Below are positions 53,845 to 62,364 of a stretch of DNA of 64,000 nt, piece after piece; the stretch's first letter is position 1, and every line of letters begins with the position of its first letter. The notes below the pieces were generated by a model. That model saw only the letters and a list, made by a program, of their open reading frames with translations. It was not told the origin of the DNA and ran no database searches. The translations under genes and the position numbers were made by a program. The DNA comes from Exilibacterium tricleocarpae (lineage in GTDB: Bacteria; Pseudomonadota; Gammaproteobacteria; Pseudomonadales; Cellvibrionaceae): assembly GCF_007004655.1 (NCBI RefSeq), contig NZ_ML660088.1:1-64000 (forward strand), written 5' to 3'.

Positions 53845-55284
53845 TTATCCCACTGAACCTTCGAGGCTCACTTCCAGCAGTTTGCCGGCCTCTACCGCAA
53901 ATTCCATCGGCAGTTCTTTGAACACCTCTTTGCAAAAGCCGTTGACGATCATCGATACGGCTTTTTCGGTATCGATACCGCGCTGCTGGCACAGGTACAG
54001 TTGATCATCGCTGACCTTGGAGGTCGTGGCTTCGTGCTCGACCACCGCCGAAGGGTTGCGGCTTTCGATATAGGGAAACGTATGCGCCGCGCAGCGATCG
54101 CCGATCAACAGCGAATCGCACTGGGTATAGTTGCGCGAGCCTGAGGACCGCGGACTCATCCGCACCAGGCCGCGATAGGCATTGGAACTGCGGCCGGCCG
54201 AGATACCTTTGGAGATAATGGTGGAGCGGGTATTGTTGCCGATATGAATCATCTTGGTGCCGGTATCGGCCTGCTGAAAATTATTGGTCAGGGCCACAGA
54301 GTAGAATTCGCCGATACTGTTGTCGCCGCGCAGGATAACACTCGGGTATTTCCAGGTGACGGCAGAACCGGTTTCCACCTGGGTCCAGGAAATATGGGCA
54401 TTGGTGTGGGCGACACCGCGCTTGGTGACGAAGTTATAAATGCCGCCGCGCCCCTCGGCGTCACCCGGATACCAGTTCTGCACCGTCGAATACTTGATCT
54501 GCGCATTATCCAGCGCCACCAGTTCAACCACCGCCGCATGCAACTGGTTCTCGTCGCGCATGGGGGCGGTGCATCCCTCCAGATAGCTTACATAACTGCC
54601 TTCGTCGGCGATGATAAGGGTGCGCTCGAACTGACCGGTTTTGGCCTCATTGATACGGAAATAGGTGGAGAGCTCCATCGGGCAGCGCACCCCTTTAGGG
54701 ATATAGACAAAGGAGCCATCGCTGAATACTGCGCTGTTGAGCGCGGCGTAGAAGTTATCGCGGGGTGGAACGACGCTGCCGAGATACTTGCGTACCAGTT
54801 CCGGGTGAGTCTGCACCGCCTCGGAGATGGGACAAAAAATAACGCCGGCCTCAGCCAGCTTGTGGCGAAACGTGGTAGCCACGGATACCGAGTCGAACAC
54901 CGCATCCACCGCCACTCCGGCCAGGGCCTCCTGCTCGTGCAGTGGAATACCCAGCTTTTCGTAGGTGGCCAACAGCTCCGGGTCCACCTCATCCAGGCTC
55001 TGGGGTCGGTCCGCCATGGCCTTGGGAGAGGAGTAGTATGAAACGGCGTCGAAATCGATCTGCGGGTAACCCACCTGGGCCCATGCGGGCTCCGTCATTT
55101 GCCGCCAACCGCGGTAGGCCTCGAGCCGCCAGGCGCGCAGCCAGTCGGGCTCATTTTTCTTGCTGGAGATAAAGGCGACAACCTCTTCATCCAACCCCGG
55201 TGGCAGGGTGTCGGATTCAATATCGGTGGTAAACCCGGCGGCGTACTCGGTGCGTATCAGATGATCCAAAGATTCCTGTGCCAT
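53845..55284 (-). CDS. sufB: SufB scaffold subunit
   Basis: A 479-residue SufB, the cluster-building subunit of SufBC2D. The first gene of the operon starts at MAQESLDHL with GGAGG upstream; the longer open frame is not family-like. Conserved parts are [63 protein letters not shown] and the C-terminal [20 protein letters not shown]. The operon lacks a local iscR/sufR gene, but an IscR-like site lies upstream. Confidence 0.96.
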   Translation of the reverse strand: MAQESLDHLIRTEYAAGFTTDIESDTLPPGLDEEVVAFISSKKNEPDWLRAWRLEAYRGWRQMTEPAWAQVGYPQIDFDAVSYYSSPKAMADRPQSLDEVDPELLATYEKLGIPLHEQEALAGVAVDAVFDSVSVATTFRHKLAEAGVIFCPISEAVQTHPELVRKYLGSVVPPRDNFYAALNSAVFSDGSFVYIPKGVRCPMELSTYFRINEAKTGQFERTLIIADEGSYVSYLEGCTAPMRDENQLHAAVVELVALDNAQIKYSTVQNWYPGDAEGRGGIYNFVTKRGVAHTNAHISWTQVETGSAVTWKYPSVILRGDNSIGEFYSVALTNNFQQADTGTKMIHIGNNTRSTIISKGISAGRSSNAYRGLVRMSPRSSGSRNYTQCDSLLIGDRCAAHTFPYIESRNPSAVVEHEATTSKVSDDQLYLCQQRGIDTEKAVSMIVNGFCKEVFKELPMEFAVEAGKLLEVSLEGSVG

Positions 55285-55357
55285 GCTGTTGCTGTGCCTC
55301 CGGACAGATTGCGAACCTGGTGGTTTCAGGCGCTGCACTTTCGAATCCAGCGCTTGA

Positions 55358-55383
55358 AACTTAACCCTAAAACTTAACCCTAA
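55358..55383. repeat. Perfect 2 x 13-bp duplication in the sufB leader
   Basis: AACTTAACCCTAA occurs twice in succession (55358-55370, 55371-55383), between the predicted suf promoter and the sufB start. Confidence 0.9.
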
Positions 55384-55464
55384 AAACAGTCATTCACATC
55401 GGGTTATCAAAAGCCGCGGCCTAGCCTACAGAACTGGCCGCCAACCGCTTCGAGCCCAGGCGAC

Positions 55465-55497
55465 AATATGATATAACCAAGCAAAATAGTCAAGTAT
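55465..55497 (-). promoter_or_regulatory. suf promoter with IscR type-1-like site
   Basis: On the minus strand, 55497 to 55473 reads ATACTTGACT-ATTTT-GCTTGGTTAT. This matches 21 of 25 positions of the IscR type-1 consensus ATASYYGACTRWWWYAGTCRRSTAT. Its TTGACT doubles as a -35, with CATATT 17 bp downstream as -10 (55465-55470). Apo/holo-IscR control of suf is established in other gammaproteobacteria. Here it is predicted from the site alone. Confidence 0.65.
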
Positions 55498-55523
55498 TTA
55501 TCCGAGTGTTTCTGTCAGGTATT

Positions 55524-56708
55524 TTAAGGCGGCGGCGCGCCCCTTTCCAGTTCGAACAGCGACCGCAGGATAGATCGCCACTGACCGTACTGGGTCTCAA
55601 GGTCACCGCTGAGGTTGACTACCGAATCTTCCAGCTCCAGCACTGTGGGCACCACCTCGTTATTGAAGCCACCCGACAGCTCCTCCATCAGTTGCTCCTG
55701 CCGCCGAAACCACTCGTAATCCCCGTAGGTGGCATTCAGCCAGGCGAAGCTGCCGCGGCGCAATCCCCGCCGCTGACTGGGGTCGCGGCTGTCGTCGGCC
55801 CTGATATACAGCAGCAGCTCGCGACTGTAGCGGCGCCAGAGATTGTAGGTCTTTTGCATCTCACCGAACAGGCCGAGATACTGTTCATCCGCGGTATCTA
55901 TAAATAGATGCTCGTAGCGGCGGATGCGCTCGATGCGCCCGAACATGGGATCGTCCTGCGCCGGCAGGCGGCGCAACTGGTAAATCCCCGCCTCGTCACG
56001 CTGCAAATAGGCCTCGAAGGTCTCCGGCGAGAGTTCCGCGCCGTAGCGCAAGCGGGCCAGTTGGGTGATCTGCCGATGCTGAGCGGGCGTCAACCCCGCA
56101 GCCGCGGCCAGTAAATCCCGGGCGATGACATCGAACAGCGCCTGAAACGGATCGACTCCGGAGCGCTGGTAATCCTGCTCAGTGGCGGTATGTTGGTAGG
56201 TTTTATCGAGCCACATGCGCCCGGCGCCGTCGCGGGCTTCGATAGCCAGCGTCAGCACCTCACCGTCTGAGTGTCGGATAACACCCTCAATCAACAAATC
56301 CGACGATTGATAGGCCTGCGGCATCACCCTGACCACGCCCCAGTGTCCGCTGTCTATTAGTGTCTGGCGCAAGAGAGCCGGCAGGTAGCGCCCCTCCGCC
56401 TTGCGAATCAGGGGAAACACCCCCAACTGGCGCTGGGCGGTGGGGTCCTCGGGAAGACCGGGATCGAAAACCACTATGCCGATATCCAGCGCCACTGCGG
56501 GCGGTTGCAAGCCCGGCCCCGGAACCTGCGCAGCAGATGCCTCGGGTGATGCAGAGGGTTCTACCGTTGTAAGCGCTTGAGCCGAAGTGGCCTTTGCAGT
56601 GTCAGTTACCGGCCCCGCCGCGGGCCCCGGCGCCACCACCGGTCCGGCACAGCCGCCCAGTACCAGAACGACCAGCCACCACACTGCGCAGCTTGAGAGG
56701 CGGACCAT
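55524..56708 (-). CDS. Large periplasmic lipoprotein of unknown function
   Basis: A 394-residue predicted lipoprotein with lipobox LVLGGC at 15-20, then a ~50-residue Ala/Pro/Ser/Thr linker. The folded part begins LDIGIVVFDPGLPED and continues through ESRDG-like IEARDGAGRMWLDKTY and helical segments. RRYEHLFIDTADEQYLGLFGEMQKTYNLWRRYSRE near 265-300 is strongly charged and helical. I do not recognise a characterised family. It starts 3 bp after the stop of the upstream lipoprotein gene, with the two forming one transcription unit, so the two products may work together. Confidence 0.8.
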   Translation of the reverse strand: MVRLSSCAVWWLVVLVLGGCAGPVVAPGPAAGPVTDTAKATSAQALTTVEPSASPEASAAQVPGPGLQPPAVALDIGIVVFDPGLPEDPTAQRQLGVFPLIRKAEGRYLPALLRQTLIDSGHWGVVRVMPQAYQSSDLLIEGVIRHSDGEVLTLAIEARDGAGRMWLDKTYQHTATEQDYQRSGVDPFQALFDVIARDLLAAAAGLTPAQHRQITQLARLRYGAELSPETFEAYLQRDEAGIYQLRRLPAQDDPMFGRIERIRRYEHLFIDTADEQYLGLFGEMQKTYNLWRRYSRELLLYIRADDSRDPSQRRGLRRGSFAWLNATYGDYEWFRRQEQLMEELSGGFNNEVVPTVLELEDSVVNLSGDLETQYGQWRSILRSLFELERGAPPP

Positions 56709-56711
56709 GGA

Positions 56712-57425
56712 TTACCTTTGCGACTGCGTATCGGTGGCCAGGCTGCAAACCTTGCCGCGGGTCACGGTTTGTTCACAGTTGTAGTGGTTGGGCAAACCCT
56801 CGAAGCGCATATAGGCGCGATTGAGCGTAAACGGCTCGGGCGCCTGGTCCAACCGCAACGTGGTGGCGACGTTCATTTGCCGGCCATCGCGCGACAGCGT
56901 CAGTCGCTGCTGCAGGTCCATGCCACCGGGCAGGCTCAGGTAAAAGACCAACTGGTGCCCGTCCCAACCACACAGCTCTTTACCGAACGGATTGTCGTGG
57001 GTCTGCTGCTTGCTGTCATCGAACCGGCAATCGAGGGAAAAGGTCCCCTCCCGCTCGATACTGATACTGTCGTAAGTCTGCTCGATGTCCATGGTGGTGA
57101 TCCGGGTGATCTGCTCGACAAACCGCGCCATATCGACCACGGTTGCGGCACTGCCGGCATAACCGCCAATTATCATGCCCCGGCGCTCGAGTCCACGCTG
57201 GGGGTCCTGGCGCTCAGCCGCCCTGCGCATACGGTAAAAGTAGTTGTCCAGCTTGGCCCGCACGTCGTCGTTAAGGCTGTAATCCATTTCCCAGGCGCCG
57301 GAAAAATCGGCTCTGACAGGCTCGCGGAACGTCTGTGGTTTAGTGCCTTTGCCACAAGCTGTGACCAAAAAAGCAGCCAAAGTCAAAAAAATTGCCCCAG
57401 TATACTTCATCTTAAGCATCTTCAT
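56712..57425 (-). CDS. Predicted lipoprotein of unknown function
   Basis: A 237-residue lipoprotein with lipobox LVTAC near 20-24. The mature part begins with a FSGAWEMDYSLNDD motif reminiscent of lipocalin-like or extracytoplasmic solute proteins. It has a beta-rich second half (FSLDCRFDD, LSRDGRQMNVATTLR) with Cys residues that could pair. Three in-frame ATGs occur in the first 18 bp and none has a strong ribosome-binding site. The next gene begins 3 bp after its stop. Function unknown. Confidence 0.78.
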   Translation of the reverse strand: MKMLKMKYTGAIFLTLAAFLVTACGKGTKPQTFREPVRADFSGAWEMDYSLNDDVRAKLDNYFYRMRRAAERQDPQRGLERRGMIIGGYAGSAATVVDMARFVEQITRITTMDIEQTYDSISIEREGTFSLDCRFDDSKQQTHDNPFGKELCGWDGHQLVFYLSLPGGMDLQQRLTLSRDGRQMNVATTLRLDQAPEPFTLNRAYMRFEGLPNHYNCEQTVTRGKVCSLATDTQSQR

Positions 57426-58176
57426 CAGTTGCTGTGCCAGCCTGCCACACCGGCCCCGGTTGGTGCAATCCGGACCGACGTAATCCAGATCGCCCCGAGC
57501 GACGCCACTCGAGTCCGAGCCGATACAATTTCACCCGATACTCTTTAATCAACCCGAAACCCTTTAATTCCCCCGAACCCCTTCAGGCCGTCCCACCCAA
57601 GCCAGCACCACCTGACGCCCGCAAGGGCGGCCGAGACCAGTGGTAATCCGGACACAATTATGTTGCCGTCGTTGCACGAAGCGCCAGTGCGGCGCCAGCA
57701 TTTTGCCGACTCATAAAACGATACATTGTTTCACATTGTCATAGGACCCGTCAGCTCAATTGTCGTTCAATATTGAACCCGTTATAGAGCAGGCAGCGAA
57801 CAGCCGCCCCCAGGTTGTGAGCAGGAGTCAATATTTCCGTCTTAGGTAAGCCGGTATTTGGCTTTACCTGTCGCACTGCAGAATGCGCCAAAACCGCCGT
57901 GCTGACGGCTGCCGCTGCTAATCCTCCAGGATTGATCTAAACCAGTTAACTTAAACCTGTCCGAAAGCGGCGCACAAATGTCGAGTTGGGTACAAACATG
58001 AACACCGTCGAAACTTTATCAGCGGCGGACACTCTATAGGCTCGGTTCACATCAACTTCCTCCGCTCCGGAGACAAGTTGGCGAACCGCTAGCCAGTGTA
58101 GAGTTATGACTCCTTGATATAGCGTTATAACCCACTACTATTCAGTTATAACTTTATATCGAAAAAGGAAACATTT
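57426..58176. other. Divergent noncoding region with two repeat blocks
   Basis: No coding sequence is supported in this 751-bp spacer between the lipoprotein pair and the YHS gene. It contains a degenerate 19-bp duplication (57543-57561 and 57562-57580) and a three-unit 21-bp block near its right end. A good AAAAAGGAAA ribosome-binding site precedes the YHS ATG. Confidence 0.5.
58103..58165. repeat. Three 21-bp units with GTTATAAC cores upstream of the YHS gene
   Basis: GTTATGAC at 58103, GTTATAAC at 58124 and GTTATAAC at 58145 repeat at exactly 21 bp, two helical turns. GTTATAAC is itself palindromic. The last unit lies 25 bp before the gene, over the expected promoter. It may be an operator array or another decayed micro-duplication. 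Confidence 0.65.
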
Positions 58177-58632
58177 ATGTTCAAGCAAAAAATCATAACG
58201 CTGATTGGCGCACTGCTGATGTCCGGCGCAGCGATGGCTGCCGACCCCGAAGTCTATTCGCACAAAAAACACGGCGCTATCAAAGGCACTGATCCCGTCG
58301 CCTATTTTTCTCTGCAGCCGGGCCAGGACGCCGTATCCGGTTCCGATCAGTTTACTTATGAATGGAATGGCGCGACCTGGAAGTTCGCATCGGCTGAAAA
58401 CCGGGAAAAGTTTATCGCCAATCCCGAGCAGTATGCACCCCAATATGGCGGCTACTGCGCTTTTGCGGTATCGCACAATTTTACCAAACCGACTGATCCG
58501 GATGCCTGGCGCATTGTCGACAACAAGCTGTATCTGAATCTAAGCAAGCGTGTTCAGAAGAAGTGGGTCAAAGATATTCCGGGTAATATCGCCAAAGCCG
58601 ATAGCAACTGGCCCGGTGTATTAAACAACTGA
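58177..58632 (+). CDS. Periplasmic YHS-domain protein
   Basis: A 151-residue secreted protein with signal peptide cleaved near AMA-A. The YHS domain has GTDPVAYFSLQPGQDAV near 38, FTYEWNGATWKFASAENREKFIANPEQYAPQYGGYCAFAVS-type sequence through 100, and a C-terminal WVKDIPGNIAKADSNWP. Such proteins are common beside metal or stress functions; the ligand is not established. The gene starts with AAAGGAAA at good spacing. A second gene follows 15 bp later. Confidence 0.88.
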   Translation: MFKQKIITLIGALLMSGAAMAADPEVYSHKKHGAIKGTDPVAYFSLQPGQDAVSGSDQFTYEWNGATWKFASAENREKFIANPEQYAPQYGGYCAFAVSHNFTKPTDPDAWRIVDNKLYLNLSKRVQKKWVKDIPGNIAKADSNWPGVLNN

Positions 58633-58647
58633 GACAGGAGATGAGTA

Positions 58648-59223
58648 ATGCCCGGCACCAGTATTGGAGAATTTGAAAAAGTAGGACGCGAAGGGTTAGT
58701 GCAGAAATGCAAGTCTGTTCTCGCCGCCGGCGGCACGGTCTATCTTGGAGAAACCCACACGAGCGGTGATGCCAGAGAAATTTGCTGTGAAATTCTGGCG
58801 ACCTGCTGCGTTCAGTACCTTTGTATAGAATACGACAGTTCACTACAGAAAAACTCCTCGTCTGAAGAAATCCTCAAGATGATTGATTATCAGGAATCCG
58901 GTCCTATGGGCCATGCCCCACCTGTCCCCATGCGGACGGTAATAGAGACGTGCAACAAAGCAGACACGAAAGTCGTGTTAGCCGATAATCAATTGACCAC
59001 CTCAAAAAAGCGTCAGCGACACTTCGCCAAACAAGTGGTGAAATGCAGGCATAGAGTCGATCGTGCCGGGCGAGGTGTGCTCGTATTGATCGGGTCCGAC
59101 CACCTCAAGGACGTCAATGGAAAAGTAAACGTGTGGCGAGCGCTACAGAGAATTGTCTATAAGGGATTGAGCTTTGTTCATGGTCAATGGGGCACCTGTA
59201 GGATGGTTTGGCAATTGTCTTGA
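58648..59223 (+). CDS. GExH-motif protein (ChaN/TIKI/EreA-like fold candidate)
   Basis: A 191-residue protein without signal peptide. GGTVYLGETHTSGDAREI near 28-45 and VLVLIGSDHLKD near 145-155 match the paired GExH and GxxH motifs of the erythromycin esterase/TIKI/ChaN/PrgY superfamily. Asp-rich KVVLADNQ lies between them. It is shorter than most members (around 250-400 residues), possibly a minimal or N-terminally simple version. The eight Cys residues are unusual. It follows the YHS gene by 15 bp with GGAG upstream, so cotranscription is likely. The assignment is by motif only. Confidence 0.55.
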   Translation: MPGTSIGEFEKVGREGLVQKCKSVLAAGGTVYLGETHTSGDAREICCEILATCCVQYLCIEYDSSLQKNSSSEEILKMIDYQESGPMGHAPPVPMRTVIETCNKADTKVVLADNQLTTSKKRQRHFAKQVVKCRHRVDRAGRGVLVLIGSDHLKDVNGKVNVWRALQRIVYKGLSFVHGQWGTCRMVWQLS

Positions 59224-59506
59224 GTTGCCTGGCGGTTTTGTCTTTCGCTAGGGCCTGTCTACACTAATTGAGTCAGCTCAGGCGATATGACAATGAACTG
59301 CCAGTTTTCCATCGAAGTGAGGAGGCAGGCCGGGCTTCGACCCGTATCGCGGCTCTATCGGCCGGCGTTGTATGGCTTTATTTTTATAGAAAGCATAGCG
59401 TCAGTAGCAATCGGTATTTAAAAGCCGACGCTGTTGGACAGCGCCAGTCAATTAGTCACCCGGGAAAACCTTACCGTTAACAGCGCCCCCCAACAACTAT
59501 GAGTTA

Positions 59507-60979
59507 TTAGCCCGGCCCCATACCCTGCTGGCGCCGCAATCGTAAAAACTCCGCCCGGGTCTTGGGCCCATAAGTCGTAAAACTCGGGTCAGGTTGCTCC
59601 AAATACACTTGTTTTTTCGTGGAAACCTTATCGGCTTTGGAACGGCGCAATACTTCCTCTGTGGAGACACCGTAAGGTTTAGTGGCATTCAGACCAAAAA
59701 TCCTGGCCTTTAAATCCCGCGACAACATCGGGTAACCGAAGCGCTCCTGAAACTCAGATGATATCTGGAAGGCGCGCAATGCCTGTATTTGATCCTGTGG
59801 TGATCCGTACCAGATAGAGTCTGTGCCCCATAGTACATTGTGCTCGCCACAGTACTTAATCAATTTCCCCAGTAAGTGCGCAGCCTGCTCCGGGTCTCGC
59901 ATAAGAAAGCGCCAGGTGGAACCGAGTTCGGCATAGACGTTGGTATTAGGCGGGACTTTGTGGTCGATCAATGACTGGCACAACACGTCGATACCGGCGG
60001 CCTTACCTTTGCCCGGCACAAATGCCTCTTCCTTTACATTCACATCGTAACCGGAATGATAGATGATAAAGTTCATATCGGGATGGCGCTTGGCAATCGG
60101 GCCGATGTCGCTGCAAAGGCTGTGTTCGTATGAGTTGGGGCCAAAAGACAGGCCTTTGTGGATGGCAATATTGCGCACGCCCAAAGCCTTGGCCTTGGCG
60201 ATAAACGCCTCTCCTACGTCATCGGTCAGGAAAAAACCCTTGCCGTTCGGACCCCATTGGGTATAGGTTTTCCATGCGGCGATCGGAAATTCCGCCGCCA
60301 GGCGTTCCATGTCCTCCAGATCACCGGCCTGGTTGGGGTTAACCCTGCCGTGCAGCATCAACCGGTGCTCGCCTTCCATGGCATCGATAATACGGCGGGT
60401 CTGGTCGGCTTCCTCTATCGTCAGGGGTTCCGACTCTCGCGTGCTGGGAACAAATGACAGCACCATCATATCGGTGTCCGAATCCAGAAAAATGTCTTTG
60501 ATAAATTCATCGGCACGCAAACACTTCAGATAGTCGAGCCCCTCTTTCGGCGCATCCAATATACAGGGATTGTTGAGTCGAAACGGCTGTCGGCCCGGCG
60601 GCAGCTTGCGCACCCACTCCCCTTCCGGGTTCACATAATGTCCTTGAATATCAAAGATAAATTCTTTACCGCTCAGGGTTTCTGCCGCAGCGGCTTCATC
60701 CAGGGCCGCCTCGCCGGCCAGCTCAAAGCGCCCGCCGGTTTTCCCCGCCGCCGCGTTCATATGGTTGAACGCCATCAGCGTCGACGCCGCACCGGCCAGC
60801 GACATCATAAATGCCCGCCGACTCATGCCCGTGCGGCGGGCGTTGTCACCGGCCCACCGCTGGGCAAGCTCATTGGCGGCGACACTGTGGGGGGCCAAAG
60901 CTTGTGGTGCATACTCACCATTGGAGGTGGCATCGATGCGAACAGGGAGTAACTGACCGTCGGGATCGCGCTGGCTCAT
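59507..60979 (-). CDS. Secreted amidohydrolase-2 family protein
   Basis: A 490-residue protein with a Tat-like signal placed unusually deep: TGMSRRAFMMSLAGAASTLM at about 50-69, after a charged 49-residue leader. The TIM-barrel of amidohydrolase 2 follows, with FDIQGHYVNPEG near 107, RLMLHGRVNPNQAGDLEDMERLA near 207 and NFIIYHSGYDVN near 305. The last candidate metal-site block is LWGTDSIWYGSPQDQIQAL near 395. ATG 60979 is chosen because AAGAGGAG lies 7 bp upstream. Family members include decarboxylases and hydrolases of small acids; the substrate here is unknown. Confidence 0.85.
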   Translation of the reverse strand: MSQRDPDGQLLPVRIDATSNGEYAPQALAPHSVAANELAQRWAGDNARRTGMSRRAFMMSLAGAASTLMAFNHMNAAAGKTGGRFELAGEAALDEAAAAETLSGKEFIFDIQGHYVNPEGEWVRKLPPGRQPFRLNNPCILDAPKEGLDYLKCLRADEFIKDIFLDSDTDMMVLSFVPSTRESEPLTIEEADQTRRIIDAMEGEHRLMLHGRVNPNQAGDLEDMERLAAEFPIAAWKTYTQWGPNGKGFFLTDDVGEAFIAKAKALGVRNIAIHKGLSFGPNSYEHSLCSDIGPIAKRHPDMNFIIYHSGYDVNVKEEAFVPGKGKAAGIDVLCQSLIDHKVPPNTNVYAELGSTWRFLMRDPEQAAHLLGKLIKYCGEHNVLWGTDSIWYGSPQDQIQALRAFQISSEFQERFGYPMLSRDLKARIFGLNATKPYGVSTEEVLRRSKADKVSTKKQVYLEQPDPSFTTYGPKTRAEFLRLRRQQGMGPG

Positions 60980-62364
60980 GGCAAAGCTCCTCTTAAATAC
61001 TGTGGGTGCAGACAGGGATTCCCTGTCAAGGGCGAGGTATTGAATCACTTGCCAAGAAAATGGTGGCACTTGACCACTCGGCAGGGAGTTCAACCATCGA
61101 CGATGCCTTACAGGGGAATAAGCTTAAGCATCCCAGCATTAACGGCATCTGACAAGGGCGTAACAGACAGATTTAGTTGTCATGAGGATTTAAGTGACGA
61201 AAGCCTGTTCTGCGGCTGCCGGGGACGGCACCTCCGCCGAATGCGGAATCACAGATACCGGCAATGGTCTCGAAGCTGCTACTAAAGCCACTACCTGAAG
61301 GCAACCAATCCAAACTGTCACACGCTTTTTCAATAAGCCTGTAAGTCTCGCCGGCACGCTGTTTTACTATTTACAAGTGGAGTCAATAGCCTCGCTTAAT
61401 CGAAAAAGCTGTGTGAAATACTTCAATATAAAATACTGGAAACTAGTGGTCCTTACCTAAAACCCTCGTATAACTGCATCCCGCAGTTGAATTGCCACTG
61501 TCTTCAACACATTTGCAATCCAGTAAATACTATTTGCTGGTAATCAAATAGGCAAACTGCGGTATCCAACTAGAATTTTCGCTATAAAAAAAATAAAAGT
61601 CACACTGAATATAGATATCTAATATTTTTTTACACCTATGTAGGACAGTAAAGGCCAATCAAATTTCATAGGATATAAATATAAAGCAAGGTGGGTATTC
61701 CAGCGCCAGCCCGACCGACTTGATAATTCCTATGTGTAGCCGCCACTAAAATCCTGCGTTCGCAGGAAAGCGAGCAAAATCAAAAAAAACAATAGCTTAC
61801 CCATCGTCGCGTTCATTCTGGCGCCGACATCGACTTTTACTAAAAGGATATATTTCGACCTGCGTTAATAGAAAGCCGAAAAAAGTAACAGGTGTTACAA
61901 GCCAATTTCTTAACGTTTACAGCGGAAGAAAAATATATAAATAGCGGCATACTTGTCGCGTTAATTATCTCAACTCAGTTTGATTATCAAATTTTGAATA
62001 AATATTTCCTTAATAAATTTAATAAATTTTACTTTCATACGACTTGACAACAATCGAGGACATTGAGTTAGACTAGGCAGCAGCACTGCTTGAATACCAA
62101 TCAAAAGCAACCAGTGAATTTTTCCTTTAGCCGATTTTCCACCAGTGAAAGAATGTGCTGTACTGATGCCTTACTGTGAAACGGCCCGCCCTTGCGAACA
62201 GCCAGAGTCGGCTCGTGCAGATTAAAAACATCAGCAAGGTTTTAGTAAAAACGTAAAAAAGAAAACGTATAAAAACTGAATAGACGTAGCAGCTCGAAAA
62301 AAGCAAGAAAAATAGCAACCGATTCCAGGTAAACCGCGCTGAAACAGGGAGAGGGCATTAAGAA
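60980..62364. other. 1.4-kb A/T-rich noncoding region
   Basis: No supported gene. Frames on both strands are short and lack starts with ribosome-binding sites. Composition is clearly more A/T-rich than the flanking genes, especially 61.5-62.1 kb. It contains a small hairpin, TCCTGCGTTCGCAGGA, near 61750. The right end supplies the promoter and leader of the Fn3 protein gene. Confidence 0.5.

Noticed and set aside
59268-59480. 70-codon frame as a transposase remnant
   Set aside because: No DDE motif, terminal inverted repeats or target duplications could be seen.
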